62,745 nucleotides of DNA from positions 1 through 62,745 of the forward strand of contig JAAYAY010000042.1 in NCBI GenBank assembly GCA_012719125.1, in the 5' to 3' direction. This stretch comes from Planctomycetaceae bacterium (GTDB lineage Bacteria > Planctomycetota > Planctomycetia > Pirellulales > Thermoguttaceae). The notes under the pieces are model-generated. The model did not search any database, was not told the DNA's origin, and was given only the letters and a program-made list of their open reading frames with translations. Positions 49,682 to 60,058 of the stretch are shown here, piece after piece; positions within the stretch are counted from its first letter, which is position 1; every line of letters begins with the position of its first letter. A program made the translations under genes and the position numbers.

Positions 49682-51171
49682 GTTGGCGTCACTTGAAAGG
49701 CGGGGACGTGCAAGGCAAAAGTGGTGCCGCGTTCAGACGATGATTCCAGCACGAGACGTCCTTCGTGGCCGGCTACGATTCGCGCGGCAATACACAACCC
49801 CAGGCCCGTACCTCGCTCCTTCGTGCTGAAGAACGGCTCGAAGATCCGGGCCTGGACGTCGGGCCGGATCCCGGTCCCGGTGTCGGAAATCCGCACCGTC
49901 ACCGTCTTGCGCCCGTCCGGCTCGGTTTCACTGCTGGCGCTCAGGTGAATCCGGCCGCCGCCCGCGACGGCATCCCTGGCATTACCGATCAGGTTCAGCA
50001 GCACCTGCTTGAGCTGTTCGGCGTCGGCGTTGACGCGCGGAAGCCCCGGCTCGTCGCAGCGAACCACTTCGATGCGTTCGTCGGCGAGCCGAGGACGAAG
50101 CAGTTCCAGCGTCGTGTCGAGGATCTCGGAAATCGAGCAGGATACCCGCTGCAACTGCGGGGGCCGGGCGAAGTCCAGAAAATCGCGCACGATCCTCTCG
50201 AGCCGAGTGAGTTCTTCAGAAACCACCTTGAACTTCCGATCCACCGATTCTTCCCCGCCGACTTCCTTTTGAATCGCGAAAAGCCACATGCGAATCGCCG
50301 TCAGCGGATTACGAATCTCGTGGGCCACGCTAGCAGCCAACTTCCCGACGGATGCGAGTTTGTTGGCGTCGCTGAGTTGTCGGCGGCTCAGATCCAAGCT
50401 CATCTGCCGGTTCTCCACGTCCGACATCAGCCCGCGCAGGTACATGCCCACGGCGCGAAACTCGTCGACGGGAAGCGGCTCTGTTTCCCGGACAACATCG
50501 GCCGAGAAGCCTTGCGCGTCGGCAACCAAGGCGCGGACGGGGAAGACGATCCGATAGATGAAGAGCCACAGCACGACTGAGCCCAGGACCACGGTCAGAA
50601 GAGCGCAGCACGCAACGGTGGTGGTGACCGTCCGGGCCTGCCGTCTTGCATCAGCGGCAGCGGTATCCACATATCGGATGTTGATCGCAATGAACTCTTC
50701 GCACAAGTTGTAAGCTTGCCCAAAAAGCTCCGTCATGCGGTGGATGAGCAGTTTCTCGGCGGCTTCGACTTCGCCGCGGTCGAAAAGTGCCACAACTTCT
50801 TCGCGAGTGGCGGCGTATTGCCCGAAAACCGTTTCGAGTCGGTCGAGGATCGCGTGTTCCTCACGAGTACTCGACACCGCCCTCGCTACATTCAAGCCCT
50901 CCTGAAAACTTCCTCTCCGCTTTTCCAACTCCTCCAACCAGTGTCGGTTCCCTCGGTCGAGAAGATAGGAAGACACGAATCCTCGCTGCTCGAGAACGGC
51001 GATCTCCAGTTCCTCGGCCGCCCGAACGCTCGGCAAGTACTCTTCGAGCGTCAGATCCATTAGCTCGTTGACGTGCCACAGACCGAGAAACGCCGTGGTA
51101 CTACTCACGACGGCCAAACCGATCACACCCACAACGCCGATCGACATTCGGTTCGCCAAGGTCCAACGCAT
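49678..51171 (-). CDS. Membrane sensor histidine kinase, partner of the NtrC-type regulator
   Basis: 497 residues from ATG 51171 (GGGAGG upstream). Order: membrane helix 1 (IGVVGVIGLAVVSSTTAFLG), a ~150-residue periplasmic four-helix-bundle sensor (HWLEELEKRRGSFQEGLNVA), membrane helix 2 (ACCALLTVVLGSVVLWLFIY), HAMP, DHp domain with phospho-acceptor His284 in SVAHEIRNPLTAIR, and the ATPase domain with N box LLNLIGNARDAV and G boxes ISDTGTGI and GTGLGLCIA. All catalytic motifs are intact. The helical-bundle sensor is of the 4HB_MCP/CHASE3-like kind; its stimulus is unknown. Confidence 0.95.
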   Translation of the reverse strand: MRWTLANRMSIGVVGVIGLAVVSSTTAFLGLWHVNELMDLTLEEYLPSVRAAEELEIAVLEQRGFVSSYLLDRGNRHWLEELEKRRGSFQEGLNVARAVSSTREEHAILDRLETVFGQYAATREEVVALFDRGEVEAAEKLLIHRMTELFGQAYNLCEEFIAINIRYVDTAAADARRQARTVTTTVACCALLTVVLGSVVLWLFIYRIVFPVRALVADAQGFSADVVRETEPLPVDEFRAVGMYLRGLMSDVENRQMSLDLSRRQLSDANKLASVGKLAASVAHEIRNPLTAIRMWLFAIQKEVGGEESVDRKFKVVSEELTRLERIVRDFLDFARPPQLQRVSCSISEILDTTLELLRPRLADERIEVVRCDEPGLPRVNADAEQLKQVLLNLIGNARDAVAGGGRIHLSASSETEPDGRKTVTVRISDTGTGIRPDVQARIFEPFFSTKERGTGLGLCIAARIVAGHEGRLVLESSSERGTTFALHVPAFQVTPT

Positions 51172-51427
51172 GGTGGCGCGCCTCCCATGTTCCACATCCG
51201 TTCATGTTCCCGAGCCGGTCTGCGAATCTCCCACGATAATCCTCCCGGAAAGCTTGGGGAAGGGGCGATGCCGGTGCCGTCAGTGATAGCAGCCCCTGGG
51301 AGAAATGTTCACCGGCCGGCCGAGCATGTCCCGCACAACACAAAACACCGCGCGAAACGCCCGGTGCCGCCCTGCCAACTGCCGTAACGAACCTCTCTGC
51401 CCCCTCGGTTGTTCCGTCCAAGGCCCG

Positions 51428-53836
51428 TCATTCCAGTTCGATCTCCCGGATAATCAGCCAGAACCGCTGCGGCTCGGTGGCCCGCAGCCGTAACCCCTTG
51501 ATCTTTCCGCCCGCGAGCCCGGCTTCCACTCGGGCCGAATTCAAGTCGACCACCTTGGTCCAATCGCCAGCCGCGTCCTGCACCTCCAGCACACCCGCGT
51601 GGATGTACTCCTGCCGATACCGATCGGTTCCGAGCAGGAACTTGACGCGTTTCAGTTCGGCCGGCTCGTCGAGCACCAACGTGAAATGGTCGCCCGCCGC
51701 GAGCCCCCGATCCGACCAGTAGAAGGTCTCCCCGTTGCCGTCAAAGGCGAATTCGGGATAGTAGTCCTGGTAGTTGCCCAGGGAAGACTCGATCCGAGCC
51801 GGGCGGACGAGCTTCTCCGGCCGCTTCCACAGTTGCAGCCCGAGATCGACCGCCACCGGCAGCGGCTTCCCCACTTCGGCTGCCTTGCGAGCATCTCGAA
51901 GCTGATCGGTCAACCGATCGCAGCGGGCGATCGCTTCATTATATCGGGCCGTCGACCAGTCGAGGGCGTGCGGCTTGTTCTCGCGCAGCCACAACGTCTG
52001 CCACTGATCGCGAAGCATGCGGTAGCTCTCTGCGGTTTGCTCGACCGCCGCGACGGCACGGTCCAGATCGGCGATGCATTCATCACCTTTAGCCTTCAAC
52101 GCCTGATCGTAGGCGGTCGCTTCCAGTTCCCGGTCGATCTGCGTCTGGAAGTAGTGCTCCAAACGCCGGGCGCCAAACAGGAGGGAATCGATCAGGTCGC
52201 CGTCGACGGTGGCTGACTGCCGGCAGGCGTCGAGCCGCTCGACGGCCTCCCGCACGGTCTTCAATTTCGTCTCGGCGGCCTCAGCGGTATCGGTTCGGAC
52301 CAGCCCGGTCGTCACTTCCCAGAACTGGCGATTCATCATGCCGCCAAGCCCCGGCTTCGAGAGCAGAGCGATCGCCCGGCTGAATTCCTCCCCCGGCTCG
52401 CCCAACAGCACGGCGCCGATCCGCCGGTTGAAATCCTCCTGCGTTGTGGCCGAGGCATTCCAGGCACACTCGGCCCCCCAGGCGAAGCCGTACCAGTTGG
52501 GAGCGTTAAGATTCTCGCCGTCGTCGTCCCACGAGGTGTTGAGCACGCCGATCGTGCCGTGTTTGGCGCCGTCGCGTACGAAGTTCTGGATGTTCGTCGT
52601 GGCGGCCGCGAAATTGGGTAGCACCCGGCTCCAATTGTTGACGCCCGGACAGACGAAAAACTCGTAGCCCGATTTCGCAAACGGAATGATCTGGTCCTCG
52701 AAGCTGTCTTTCGCATTGTAGCCCCAGGTGAGCATGACCACGTCCTTGGGGATCTCGTCGAGCCGATCGGGATGGTGGAGAATCACGTCGCCCCACATCA
52801 TCATCCGCTTGCCGTACTTGCCGTGCACCAGGTCGTACACACGGCGAATGTGCCGGACGTAGACGCCTCCCGGGCCGATTTCGTCGCCCAGTGCCTTGGT
52901 CGGCCCCTCCAACCCCAGTCCCCACGTCTCGTCGCAGCAAACGTTGAACATCTCGAACAGCAGGATCGGCAGCTCCTCGCTGTAAAGATCGTCCAACAGT
53001 GCGTACGTCCCCTCGTGGACCGGCGAGAGAGTCCGATCGTCCTGCTTCAGATGGGCGTATTCCGCATGAGCCAGTGTGTGCTGCATGTGCGCGAACGATT
53101 GCTGGTTCCCCAGGATATCGACGCCCAGCGGGCGCGCGAACTTGACCAGTGCTGCCAATTCCACCGGCGTCAGTGAACCGTCTTTCGGCCCGATGAGCGG
53201 GTGTTTCTTGAACGCAAACTGGTGCTGCATGTAATAGGTGAACAGATTCATTTTGAGCATCGCGCCACGCGTGACGTCGCGTTTCAGTTCCGAGAACTTC
53301 GTGCTCGGACCGCGGGTGATATCGTCCTGGAACGCACGCCAACGGATGCTCGGCCAGTCGTGGATCGTCACACAGGGAATCCCGTCGTCCCTGCGATTGG
53401 CTCGGATGAGTTGGCCTAGCGTGGCCAGCCCGTGGATCAAACCGGGCGCCGCCCGGGCCACGACGACGGCTCCCTTGGGCGAAACCGTCAAGGCGTAATC
53501 CTCTTCCCCAGCCTCTGGGCGCAGCGTGGGTGGGACGATCGTGGATCCCTCTTTCCCCAACAGCCGCACGACCAGATCGGGACCGCCCCCCTGCTGAACC
53601 TCGGGACATCCCGCCCGGGTCAATTCCTCGGCCAGAAAGGTCTTGGCCGCCACGCTCACCGTTTCCGGCGACTGGATCTGAAGCGGCTGATTCAATCGAA
53701 ACCGCTCGGCTCCAAGATCCACCTGCTTTGGGAAGGGAACCAGCCGCAAAGCCGCCCCGTCGCCGGCAGGCGATCGGGAGGCCGCGCATAGCGTGAAGAC
53801 CAGGACGCAGAATGCAGCGAGATATCGACGTTTCAC
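51428..53836 (-). CDS. Secreted GH20 beta-N-acetylhexosaminidase-like enzyme with C-terminal discoidin-like domain
   Basis: 802 residues from GTG 53836 (CAGGAG upstream), directly followed by a signal peptide (YLAAFCVLVFTLCAASRS); an open frame reaching further upstream into the divergent region has no signal and was rejected. Residues ~35-160 are the GH20b-type N-terminal domain (RLVPFPKQVDL), then the TIM barrel from IHDWPSIRWRAFQDD. The catalytic Asp-Glu pair is Asp302-Glu303 in NVCCDETWGLG. A helical region (~residues 530-650) and a C-terminal F5/8-type sugar-binding domain (YPEFAFDGNGETFYWSD) follow. It probably releases terminal hexosamines from glycans outside the cytoplasm. Divergent from the GH2 gene, so likely co-regulated. 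Confidence 0.88.
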   Translation of the reverse strand: MKRRYLAAFCVLVFTLCAASRSPAGDGAALRLVPFPKQVDLGAERFRLNQPLQIQSPETVSVAAKTFLAEELTRAGCPEVQQGGGPDLVVRLLGKEGSTIVPPTLRPEAGEEDYALTVSPKGAVVVARAAPGLIHGLATLGQLIRANRRDDGIPCVTIHDWPSIRWRAFQDDITRGPSTKFSELKRDVTRGAMLKMNLFTYYMQHQFAFKKHPLIGPKDGSLTPVELAALVKFARPLGVDILGNQQSFAHMQHTLAHAEYAHLKQDDRTLSPVHEGTYALLDDLYSEELPILLFEMFNVCCDETWGLGLEGPTKALGDEIGPGGVYVRHIRRVYDLVHGKYGKRMMMWGDVILHHPDRLDEIPKDVVMLTWGYNAKDSFEDQIIPFAKSGYEFFVCPGVNNWSRVLPNFAAATTNIQNFVRDGAKHGTIGVLNTSWDDDGENLNAPNWYGFAWGAECAWNASATTQEDFNRRIGAVLLGEPGEEFSRAIALLSKPGLGGMMNRQFWEVTTGLVRTDTAEAAETKLKTVREAVERLDACRQSATVDGDLIDSLLFGARRLEHYFQTQIDRELEATAYDQALKAKGDECIADLDRAVAAVEQTAESYRMLRDQWQTLWLRENKPHALDWSTARYNEAIARCDRLTDQLRDARKAAEVGKPLPVAVDLGLQLWKRPEKLVRPARIESSLGNYQDYYPEFAFDGNGETFYWSDRGLAAGDHFTLVLDEPAELKRVKFLLGTDRYRQEYIHAGVLEVQDAAGDWTKVVDLNSARVEAGLAGGKIKGLRLRATEPQRFWLIIREIELE

Positions 53837-54084
53837 AGCATGGTCTCCTGTCGTTGTCAGCCGAGCGGCCGGGTCGTACATGCAGGGCCGTTTGGGCGAC
53901 ATTCTATCGCGCCGGCCACGCGAGAAACACCTGCCTTCACGACGGGCCGGTTTCACCGCCGCGCCCGGTCGATTATGCTCTGTAGGTGAGGCGAAGTTCG
54001 AGCAGGGCGTCATCTCCCGTCTTCTCAACGGGCGGATCCGCCCGCGGCCCCGGAAGTACCATCGCAAACGGGAGAGAAGCACCC

Positions 54085-57000
54085 ATGCGCCGATTCCGAA
54101 CAGCTTTCGTCGTCTTGATTCTGTTCCTGCCGACCTCGTGGGCGGCCTTTGGCGCGTCGCTCGACGGAACGTGGGAAGCCTGTTTCCAACAGACCGCCTC
54201 GCTGCCCGGGGCCGATGCGGAGTGGGAACCGATCCGCGTCCCGTCGCTGATCGGACGCGTCGAAGGAAAGCCGTTCCTCTGGTACCGCACGTCGTTCGAC
54301 ACTCCCCCCAAGGCCGCCGGAGAGCGACTCGTTCTCCGCATCGGGGCGTCCCGGTTTGTCACCACGGTGCTGGTCAACGGGACCGAAGTGGGAAGCCACC
54401 GCGGCGGGTGGGAGCCGTTTGAGGTCGAGATCACCGGGGCCTGCAAGCCGGACGCGCCGAATCTGCTCCTCGTTCGGGTGCAAGATGTGACCGGCGTCAT
54501 CGACCAGGACATGTCCGCCGCGGCGCAGCGCGGCGTGCGCTACATCGACCTGGCCGAGGACTCCGTCATGACGCCGGTCGGCTCGCGATATTCGGACGTA
54601 GGCATCTGGCAGCCGGTAACCCTTTTCACTCGTGGCGACGTCTTCCTCGACGACGTGTTTGTCAAAACCTCGGTACGGCAGTCGGCCGTCCAGGTCGACT
54701 ATACGCTCAAGAACCTGGCGGCCGAGCCGAAGAAGGTGAGGTTGGCTTCCCACGTGACCGATACGGACGTGCGCGTGGGCGAGCGCGAGGTGACGGTGCC
54801 CGCCAGATCGACCGCAAGCATCACGCTCGACACCGCGTGGGAGAAACCTCGCCTCTGGGGTCCCGAAGACCCGCACTTATATCACCTCGTCACGACCCTT
54901 ACCGAAGATGGCGGCGCGAGCCATGAGCGGCGCGACCGGTTTGGGTTCCGCGAGTTCTGGACCGCCGGCGACAAGCTGATCCTCAACGGCACGCCCGTCA
55001 ACTTCCTCGCCACGGCCGGCCATCCTCGCGGCCAGCTCGACGGCGAACTGAGCAAGAAGGGCGCCCTCGACTTCTTCGCTCGGATCCGCCAGGCGGGGTG
55101 CGTGGCCATGCGCCTGCACGCCAACATCTGGCCCAAGGCGTGGTACGAAGCGGCCGACGAGGTGGGCATGCCCGTGATCATGGAATCGGCCCTGTTCTGC
55201 TACGCTCGCGCCTACGCCCTGTCGAAGGACGAGTTCTGGAACAATTACCACGACCATCTCCGCGCGATCCTCAAGGATCACCGGAATCATCCTTCGATCG
55301 TGATGATCAGCCTGGAAAACGAGATCCTCCATTGCGGCGGCAATCGAGTGCCGCAGACCGAACACCGGCTTGCCGAAGCCGGCCGGCTGGTCAAGCAGCT
55401 CGACCCCACGCGCCCCATCCTCTACGACGGCGACGCCGATCCCGAGGGCGCCGCTGACATAGTCAATCTACACTATCCCCTCGATTTCAACAAGCAGAAC
55501 CTCTGGCCCGAGGCGGGCTACTGGCTGGAGACGGGAATGAAGGTCAGCGGCTGGCCCTATGCCTTCTTTCAGTGGGATCGCTCCAAGCCGCTCTACTTCG
55601 GCGAGTTCCTGCATCTGCAGCACTACCGGGAGCCCGATCCGTTCACCGTGCTCATCGGCGACGCGGCCTACCTCGGCTACAACCAGGCCATGGCCGAGAC
55701 GAAGGCTCTCGCCTGGGAAATGCAGATCGAGGCCTATCGGGCGTGCGGCGTTTCGGGCATGTGCCCCTGGACGCTCACCGAGACGGGCGACTTCCCTTCG
55801 GACGAGAATCCTCGCTACCTGGCCGTGAAACGGGGATATGAGAAGAACGCCGCTTTCGTCCGCGAGTCCGACACGCGGTTTTTCTCTGGCGAACGGGTGA
55901 CGCGGACCGTTTATCTTTACAACGACACGCTGCACGCCGCGTCCCTCACGCTCGACTGGAAGCTCCTCGACCACGGCACCGTGGCCGATTCGGGCCGTGA
56001 GCAAGTCGACCTGCCGCCAGCCGGAAGGCAAGAGCTGAAGATCGCCCCCACGATGCCGGAAGCCGACGCGGTCCGGCCCGTCTCGCTTTCTCTAACCGTG
56101 CTGCGAGAAAGCAAGCCCGTGTATGAGAGCGAGAAGCGCTACTGGGTCTTTCCCCGGCGACTCCTCCAGCAATCGGTTCACCTGCCCGGCGCGGTCCGCA
56201 TCGCTGTGTACGAAGGGCAGGACACAACCGTCAGTCGTGCCCTGGCCGACGCCCAAGTACCACTCCTTCACGTGAAGGACCTGGCGAGACTTCCCGAGGC
56301 CGACGTCCTCCTCATCGGTCCGCATGCCCTCGACGCCGTCAAGCCGGTCGAGGGACTACCGGTTGTGGGCGGCCAGTTCGGACCGCGCCAGGCAATGGCG
56401 GCCTTTGTGAACCTTGGCGGCTCGGTCGTTGTGTTGGAGCAGGAGACGTACGAGCACGGGCTGTTACCGGCGACTCTCGTGGAACGAGGTGCCACGATCG
56501 CCTTCCAACGGACCGCGTTCGAGCCGTCTCAGTCGATGCCCGCCGGCGCTTGGGACACGGCCTTCCGCTTCTGGCGCGGCGATCACGTGGTCGCTCGCAA
56601 AACGATCCGGAAGCCAGCCAACGGCCGCTTTCGGGTGTTGGTCGATTCGGGCGGGCCGGAAGGCCTCGTCTACGCGGCGGTGCTGGAACGGCTCGAAGGA
56701 CAAGGCCGATACCTCCTGTCCCAACTGGCCCTCGGCGAGAAGCTGACCACCGAGCCGGCTGCCCAACTGGTGCTGTCATGTCTGCTGCGTCGTGCCGCCT
56801 CGCCGCCGGAGCGGCCTGCGCGGCTGGCCGTGGTTGAGGAGAACTTGCCTCTGGTCGGCCGCCTCCGCGATCTCGACGCCATGTTCACCGACCTCTCGGG
56901 CCGGCTGGGCCAGACGGACCTGGCTGGTTTCGGCGTGTTACTGGCCGACGCCGGTTCGACTGAAGTGGCTGAGAACGTCGCCCGGATCCGGCAGTTTGCA

Positions 57001-58206
57001 GATGCCGGGGGGCGCGTCGTCCTCCACGGCGCCACGCCCCAGGAAATCGCCCGGTTGCAGGACCTGTTTCCCGAGCCGATCTTTCTGCAGCGGACGGCAA
57101 CCGTGCCCGTGGCCATCGCCCAGCGCGACCCTGTCATCGACGGGCTCACCCAGCAGGACCTCTACTGGTACGGCGATCGGCAGGACCTTTCGTGGCGCGA
57201 GCGCACGCCCCTTTCCACGGCCGTGGCCGACTACGCCGTCACGGCAGGCAAGCCCGACCCTGCCAACTCGGTGGTTGTCGAGGCCACGTCGATGGAGGTC
57301 GAATCCGGCGAGCCGCGCATGGACCAGGAGAGCGTCTTCATGGGACGCACGGCTTCCCTCCGGAAGAACCTCACGTTCCCGCACGCCGGCCGATACACGT
57401 TCCTCGTCCGCGGCAGGGGGACTCCGTGTGCGGGTGAGTATCCACGGGTCGAGGTCTCCGTCGACGGCCGGTTTTGCGGCAGTGTCACGACCGAGGGAGA
57501 CGCCTGGAGGACGTACCAGGTGGCCGCATCTGTTCCGCAAGGAGAACACACCTTGCGGCTCGCCTTTGTCAACGACCTGTGGGACCCCGTAACCAAAGAG
57601 GACCGCAACGTCCGTATCGAGCGCGTCGTCTACGGCCCCACGCCCCCCTTGAAGTCGAAAGGGCTGCTGGAACCCGCCCTGCTCGTCAAGGTACCGATCG
57701 GCAAGGGCTTCCTTCTCCTCGACCAGGTCCGCTGGGCCGAGGACGATTCCAACCCCGAGAAGGCCAGCCGTTACATCTCGAACCTGCTCACCAACCTGGG
57801 CTGCTCGTTCGGTGAATGCTCGAGCGGGGTCACCATCGCCGCCGCCACCATGGAGCCCCAGGGCGACTTCCGCTTCTCGCAAGGCAACGACGGTGCGGCC
57901 TACCTCGGCTCCAACGGCACGATCGCCCGTCGCGTGCGCTTCGCCGCCTCGGGCGAGTATGAGCTGCTGGTCCAAGTGAGCGGGACGGAAGCAGGCGGCG
58001 AGCTGCCCAACGTGCGAGTCGGTTTGGATAGCCAACCGATCGGCAACCTGCAACTCGAAAAAACCGGCTGGCACACACTCCGCCTGAAAGCGACCATCGC
58101 CGAAGGCGAGCATGACGTGAGCCTGTCGTTCACCAACGACTTCTACGACCCGCCCGCCGATCGCAACCTGCGAATTCGCTCGCTGACGATCCGGCCGGCG
58201 CAGTAG
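54085..58206 (+). CDS. Large secreted GH2 glycosidase with two C-terminal calcium-type carbohydrate-binding modules
   Basis: 1373 residues from ATG 54085 with a signal peptide (TAFVVLILFLPTSWAAFG). Residues ~25-180 form the GH2 sugar-binding domain (LVLRIGASRFVTTVLVNGTE, SHRGGWEPF), then the Ig-like domain and TIM barrel (DRFGFREFWTAGDKLILNG). The acid/base is Glu413 in ISLENEIL and the probable nucleophile Glu507 in LYFGEFLHL. A long middle region (~620-1030) includes a segment like a degenerate GATase/beta-galactosidase trimerisation domain. Two similar ~120-residue modules close the protein, each ending with FVNDLWDP...DRNVRIE or FTNDFYDPPADRNLRI, the CBM36/60-like calcium-binding pattern. 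Substrate likely a plant or algal galactoside- or xylan-type polymer (inference). Confidence 0.88.
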   Translation: MRRFRTAFVVLILFLPTSWAAFGASLDGTWEACFQQTASLPGADAEWEPIRVPSLIGRVEGKPFLWYRTSFDTPPKAAGERLVLRIGASRFVTTVLVNGTEVGSHRGGWEPFEVEITGACKPDAPNLLLVRVQDVTGVIDQDMSAAAQRGVRYIDLAEDSVMTPVGSRYSDVGIWQPVTLFTRGDVFLDDVFVKTSVRQSAVQVDYTLKNLAAEPKKVRLASHVTDTDVRVGEREVTVPARSTASITLDTAWEKPRLWGPEDPHLYHLVTTLTEDGGASHERRDRFGFREFWTAGDKLILNGTPVNFLATAGHPRGQLDGELSKKGALDFFARIRQAGCVAMRLHANIWPKAWYEAADEVGMPVIMESALFCYARAYALSKDEFWNNYHDHLRAILKDHRNHPSIVMISLENEILHCGGNRVPQTEHRLAEAGRLVKQLDPTRPILYDGDADPEGAADIVNLHYPLDFNKQNLWPEAGYWLETGMKVSGWPYAFFQWDRSKPLYFGEFLHLQHYREPDPFTVLIGDAAYLGYNQAMAETKALAWEMQIEAYRACGVSGMCPWTLTETGDFPSDENPRYLAVKRGYEKNAAFVRESDTRFFSGERVTRTVYLYNDTLHAASLTLDWKLLDHGTVADSGREQVDLPPAGRQELKIAPTMPEADAVRPVSLSLTVLRESKPVYESEKRYWVFPRRLLQQSVHLPGAVRIAVYEGQDTTVSRALADAQVPLLHVKDLARLPEADVLLIGPHALDAVKPVEGLPVVGGQFGPRQAMAAFVNLGGSVVVLEQETYEHGLLPATLVERGATIAFQRTAFEPSQSMPAGAWDTAFRFWRGDHVVARKTIRKPANGRFRVLVDSGGPEGLVYAAVLERLEGQGRYLLSQLALGEKLTTEPAAQLVLSCLLRRAASPPERPARLAVVEENLPLVGRLRDLDAMFTDLSGRLGQTDLAGFGVLLADAGSTEVAENVARIRQFADAGGRVVLHGATPQEIARLQDLFPEPIFLQRTATVPVAIAQRDPVIDGLTQQDLYWYGDRQDLSWRERTPLSTAVADYAVTAGKPDPANSVVVEATSMEVESGEPRMDQESVFMGRTASLRKNLTFPHAGRYTFLVRGRGTPCAGEYPRVEVSVDGRFCGSVTTEGDAWRTYQVAASVPQGEHTLRLAFVNDLWDPVTKEDRNVRIERVVYGPTPPLKSKGLLEPALLVKVPIGKGFLLLDQVRWAEDDSNPEKASRYISNLLTNLGCSFGECSSGVTIAAATMEPQGDFRFSQGNDGAAYLGSNGTIARRVRFAASGEYELLVQVSGTEAGGELPNVRVGLDSQPIGNLQLEKTGWHTLRLKATIAEGEHDVSLSFTNDFYDPPADRNLRIRSLTIRPAQ

Positions 58207-58252
58207 CCGTTCGCGGAGTGCTGTCGCCTTTGCATCGGCGGGCGGCACTGTC

Positions 58253-58548
58253 GTGCATTTTGCAATGGTCCGGGTATGTAGTGTTGCAGTCAACTTTTCG
58301 CGGCGGATGACGTTTTCTGACACTTCCGGCTCAGAAGAGGGGCCTAACTTCTGTGGGGAACCACGGAATATCCGAAGGACACGAAAAGGGTCTGTGGTGC
58401 GAACCCAAGGTATTCGACAAGGGAATGGACGACAGAGGAATTGTCAAAGATCTGGCAACACCGGGAGTTACTGGAATGTGTACATTAGTATACATATCTG
58501 ACGGAGAAAGTCAATACAAGAACTGAACGAGTGCGCGGATTTCTTGGA
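58253..58548. repeat. Copy 2 of the ~300-base dispersed direct repeat
   Basis: Same orientation as copy 1 at 19757-20060, with roughly four in five bases shared by eye and a few short indels. Shared blocks include TAGTGTTGCAGTCAACTTT, GGCTCAGAAGAGGGG, GTACATTAGTATAC and GTGCGCGGATTTCT. This copy is not followed by the MITE-like element. It begins 47 bases after the GH2 stop. Confidence 0.85.
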
Positions 58549-58731
58549 GGTGATCGAAGGACCAGGGGTTGGGGGCAGCGATGGTGAGGGGTTATTGAGG
58601 GGTCTCGTCGTGCGGCAGTGCTTGCTTGCAGGCGGTGCTTTCGTGAATGGGCGAAGGGGAAGGAGGACGCCGAGTCAGGTCCGTAATGGTACTGCGGTTC
58701 GTGACGGGGTGGACTATCTATCGTTACTCAG

Positions 58732-58791
58732 CACTGCTTGGCGAGCAAGCAGTGGCACACGGGGATTGGCTTTCACGGTCACGCAGGGCCA
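58732..58791. repeat. CACTGCTTG hairpin repeat, copy 1
   Basis: CACTGCTTG and CAAGCAGTG form a nine-base stem around GCGAG, followed by GCACACGGGGATTGGCTTTC and ACGGTCACGCAGGGCCAC. The right arm and flank recur at 60012-60058 as CAAGCAGTGGCACAGGGGGA and ACGGTCAGGCAGGGCCAC. Confidence 0.7.
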
Positions 58792-59997
58792 CCGGCCCCC
58801 GCGTGTACCCCTTGCCCATGTCACACCCGCTTGTGTTACCATCGCCGGCGTAGGGTTTGGGGCCGAGCGGTTGGCTGGACCTTTCTCGTACGACTCTTTC
58901 ATTCGCTATTCCGGTCCGGTTCATCCCGGCGATTTCCCCGACCGCTTTATTCGTCCCATCGTCAATCACTCCCCGCTGGTCAACTCGCGCAACGCCACGG
59001 TTGGAGTGGCGGAAGGTCGCGAGAAGATCCGCAAGGCATGAGAATGCCTGTGTAGCTGGACGACAGATAAGTTGTCAAAGATCGAGGTCGGAGCGTGCTG
59101 GCGACTGGCTGATTATTTGTTGTGAAATGGTTGCGGGCTCGGTTGGCGGTTGGTGCACTTAGCGATCGATTGCTCCATCGAAGGGCGATAGTTATCGTGT
59201 TGTTTCGTAATGGTTTACGGCGTCGCCGGTTGCGCGGAATCAATTTGACTACCATGCAAAAGGGGGGGATTGCCGTAGTTGGAAGTAGCTTGTCTAAGTT
59301 GAAGACCTGCAAGGAGTTTGGTGAATGTTGGGAACGGTTCGAGGCGAGGAGTCGGAAAAACAACGTCGAAGACAGTAGAAACCCTGCGGGGAAGCAAGTT
59401 GGTCAACGGGGAGCGGATTCTGCCAATATCTCGGGGTGGCCGGGGAGTAATTACGGATGTGGTGAATACGGCAGGTGCTGCGCGGTCTGCATTGTTTGCA
59501 TTGTTGACATTGTTTGCGCGGAGTTTTTTGGGTACTTTTAGCTCACTTGGGGGGGCTTGGGGAATCAGACAGGGGCGTATGGTTGGGCGGGGCGTTGCAG
59601 CGTCTTTCTTGTATCTATACATGCGTACACACGTACGATGTTATCAGGTGGGCAGGAAAAGTCAAGAGGTTTCTTGAACACCCCCGGATGAGTGAGAGGA
59701 AGAGAGCGAAGGTGGGCTTCGGTGGCAGCGGACGAGTTGACAGGGACGGGGAACTCGAAACTCGGGATGTTGCGCTATTTCACGCGAGAGAAGGGGGAGG
59801 AACGCTGATCTTCCCTGATCCGGCTGATCGGGGCGGTTCATGCGTATGAAGTGGGCCGGTGCTTCGATGGGTGGTTTTGGAAGGCAAGTTGTTTTGAACA
59901 GGAGTTAACAGAGAGATCGGAGACGGGGATACGGGCAGGGGAATTTTTCGGGCAGGGGAATCGCTGCTGGTGGCTGTTGGCGAGTCTCGTTGTGTGG

Positions 59998-60058
59998 CAC
60001 TGGTTGCTTGCCAAGCAGTGGCACAGGGGGATTGGTTCACACGGTCAGGCAGGGCCAC
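59998..60058. repeat. CACTGCTTG-type repeat, copy 2
   Basis: Same family as 58732-58791. The left arm is degenerate (CACTGGTTGCTTG) and the right flank is well conserved. It lies about 120 bases before the IS91-like transposase remnant. Confidence 0.65.

Noticed and set aside
53837-54082. An 82-codon N-terminal extension of the GH20 gene into the divergent promoter region
   Set aside because: The GTG at 53836 has a ribosome site and begins a signal peptide; the extension is basic, unstructured and overlaps the GH2 control region.
58544-59041. A 165-codon plus-strand frame in the gene-poor region
   Set aside because: It overlaps the end of the 300-base repeat and the CACTGCTTG repeat, lacks a ribosome site and has no recognisable motif.
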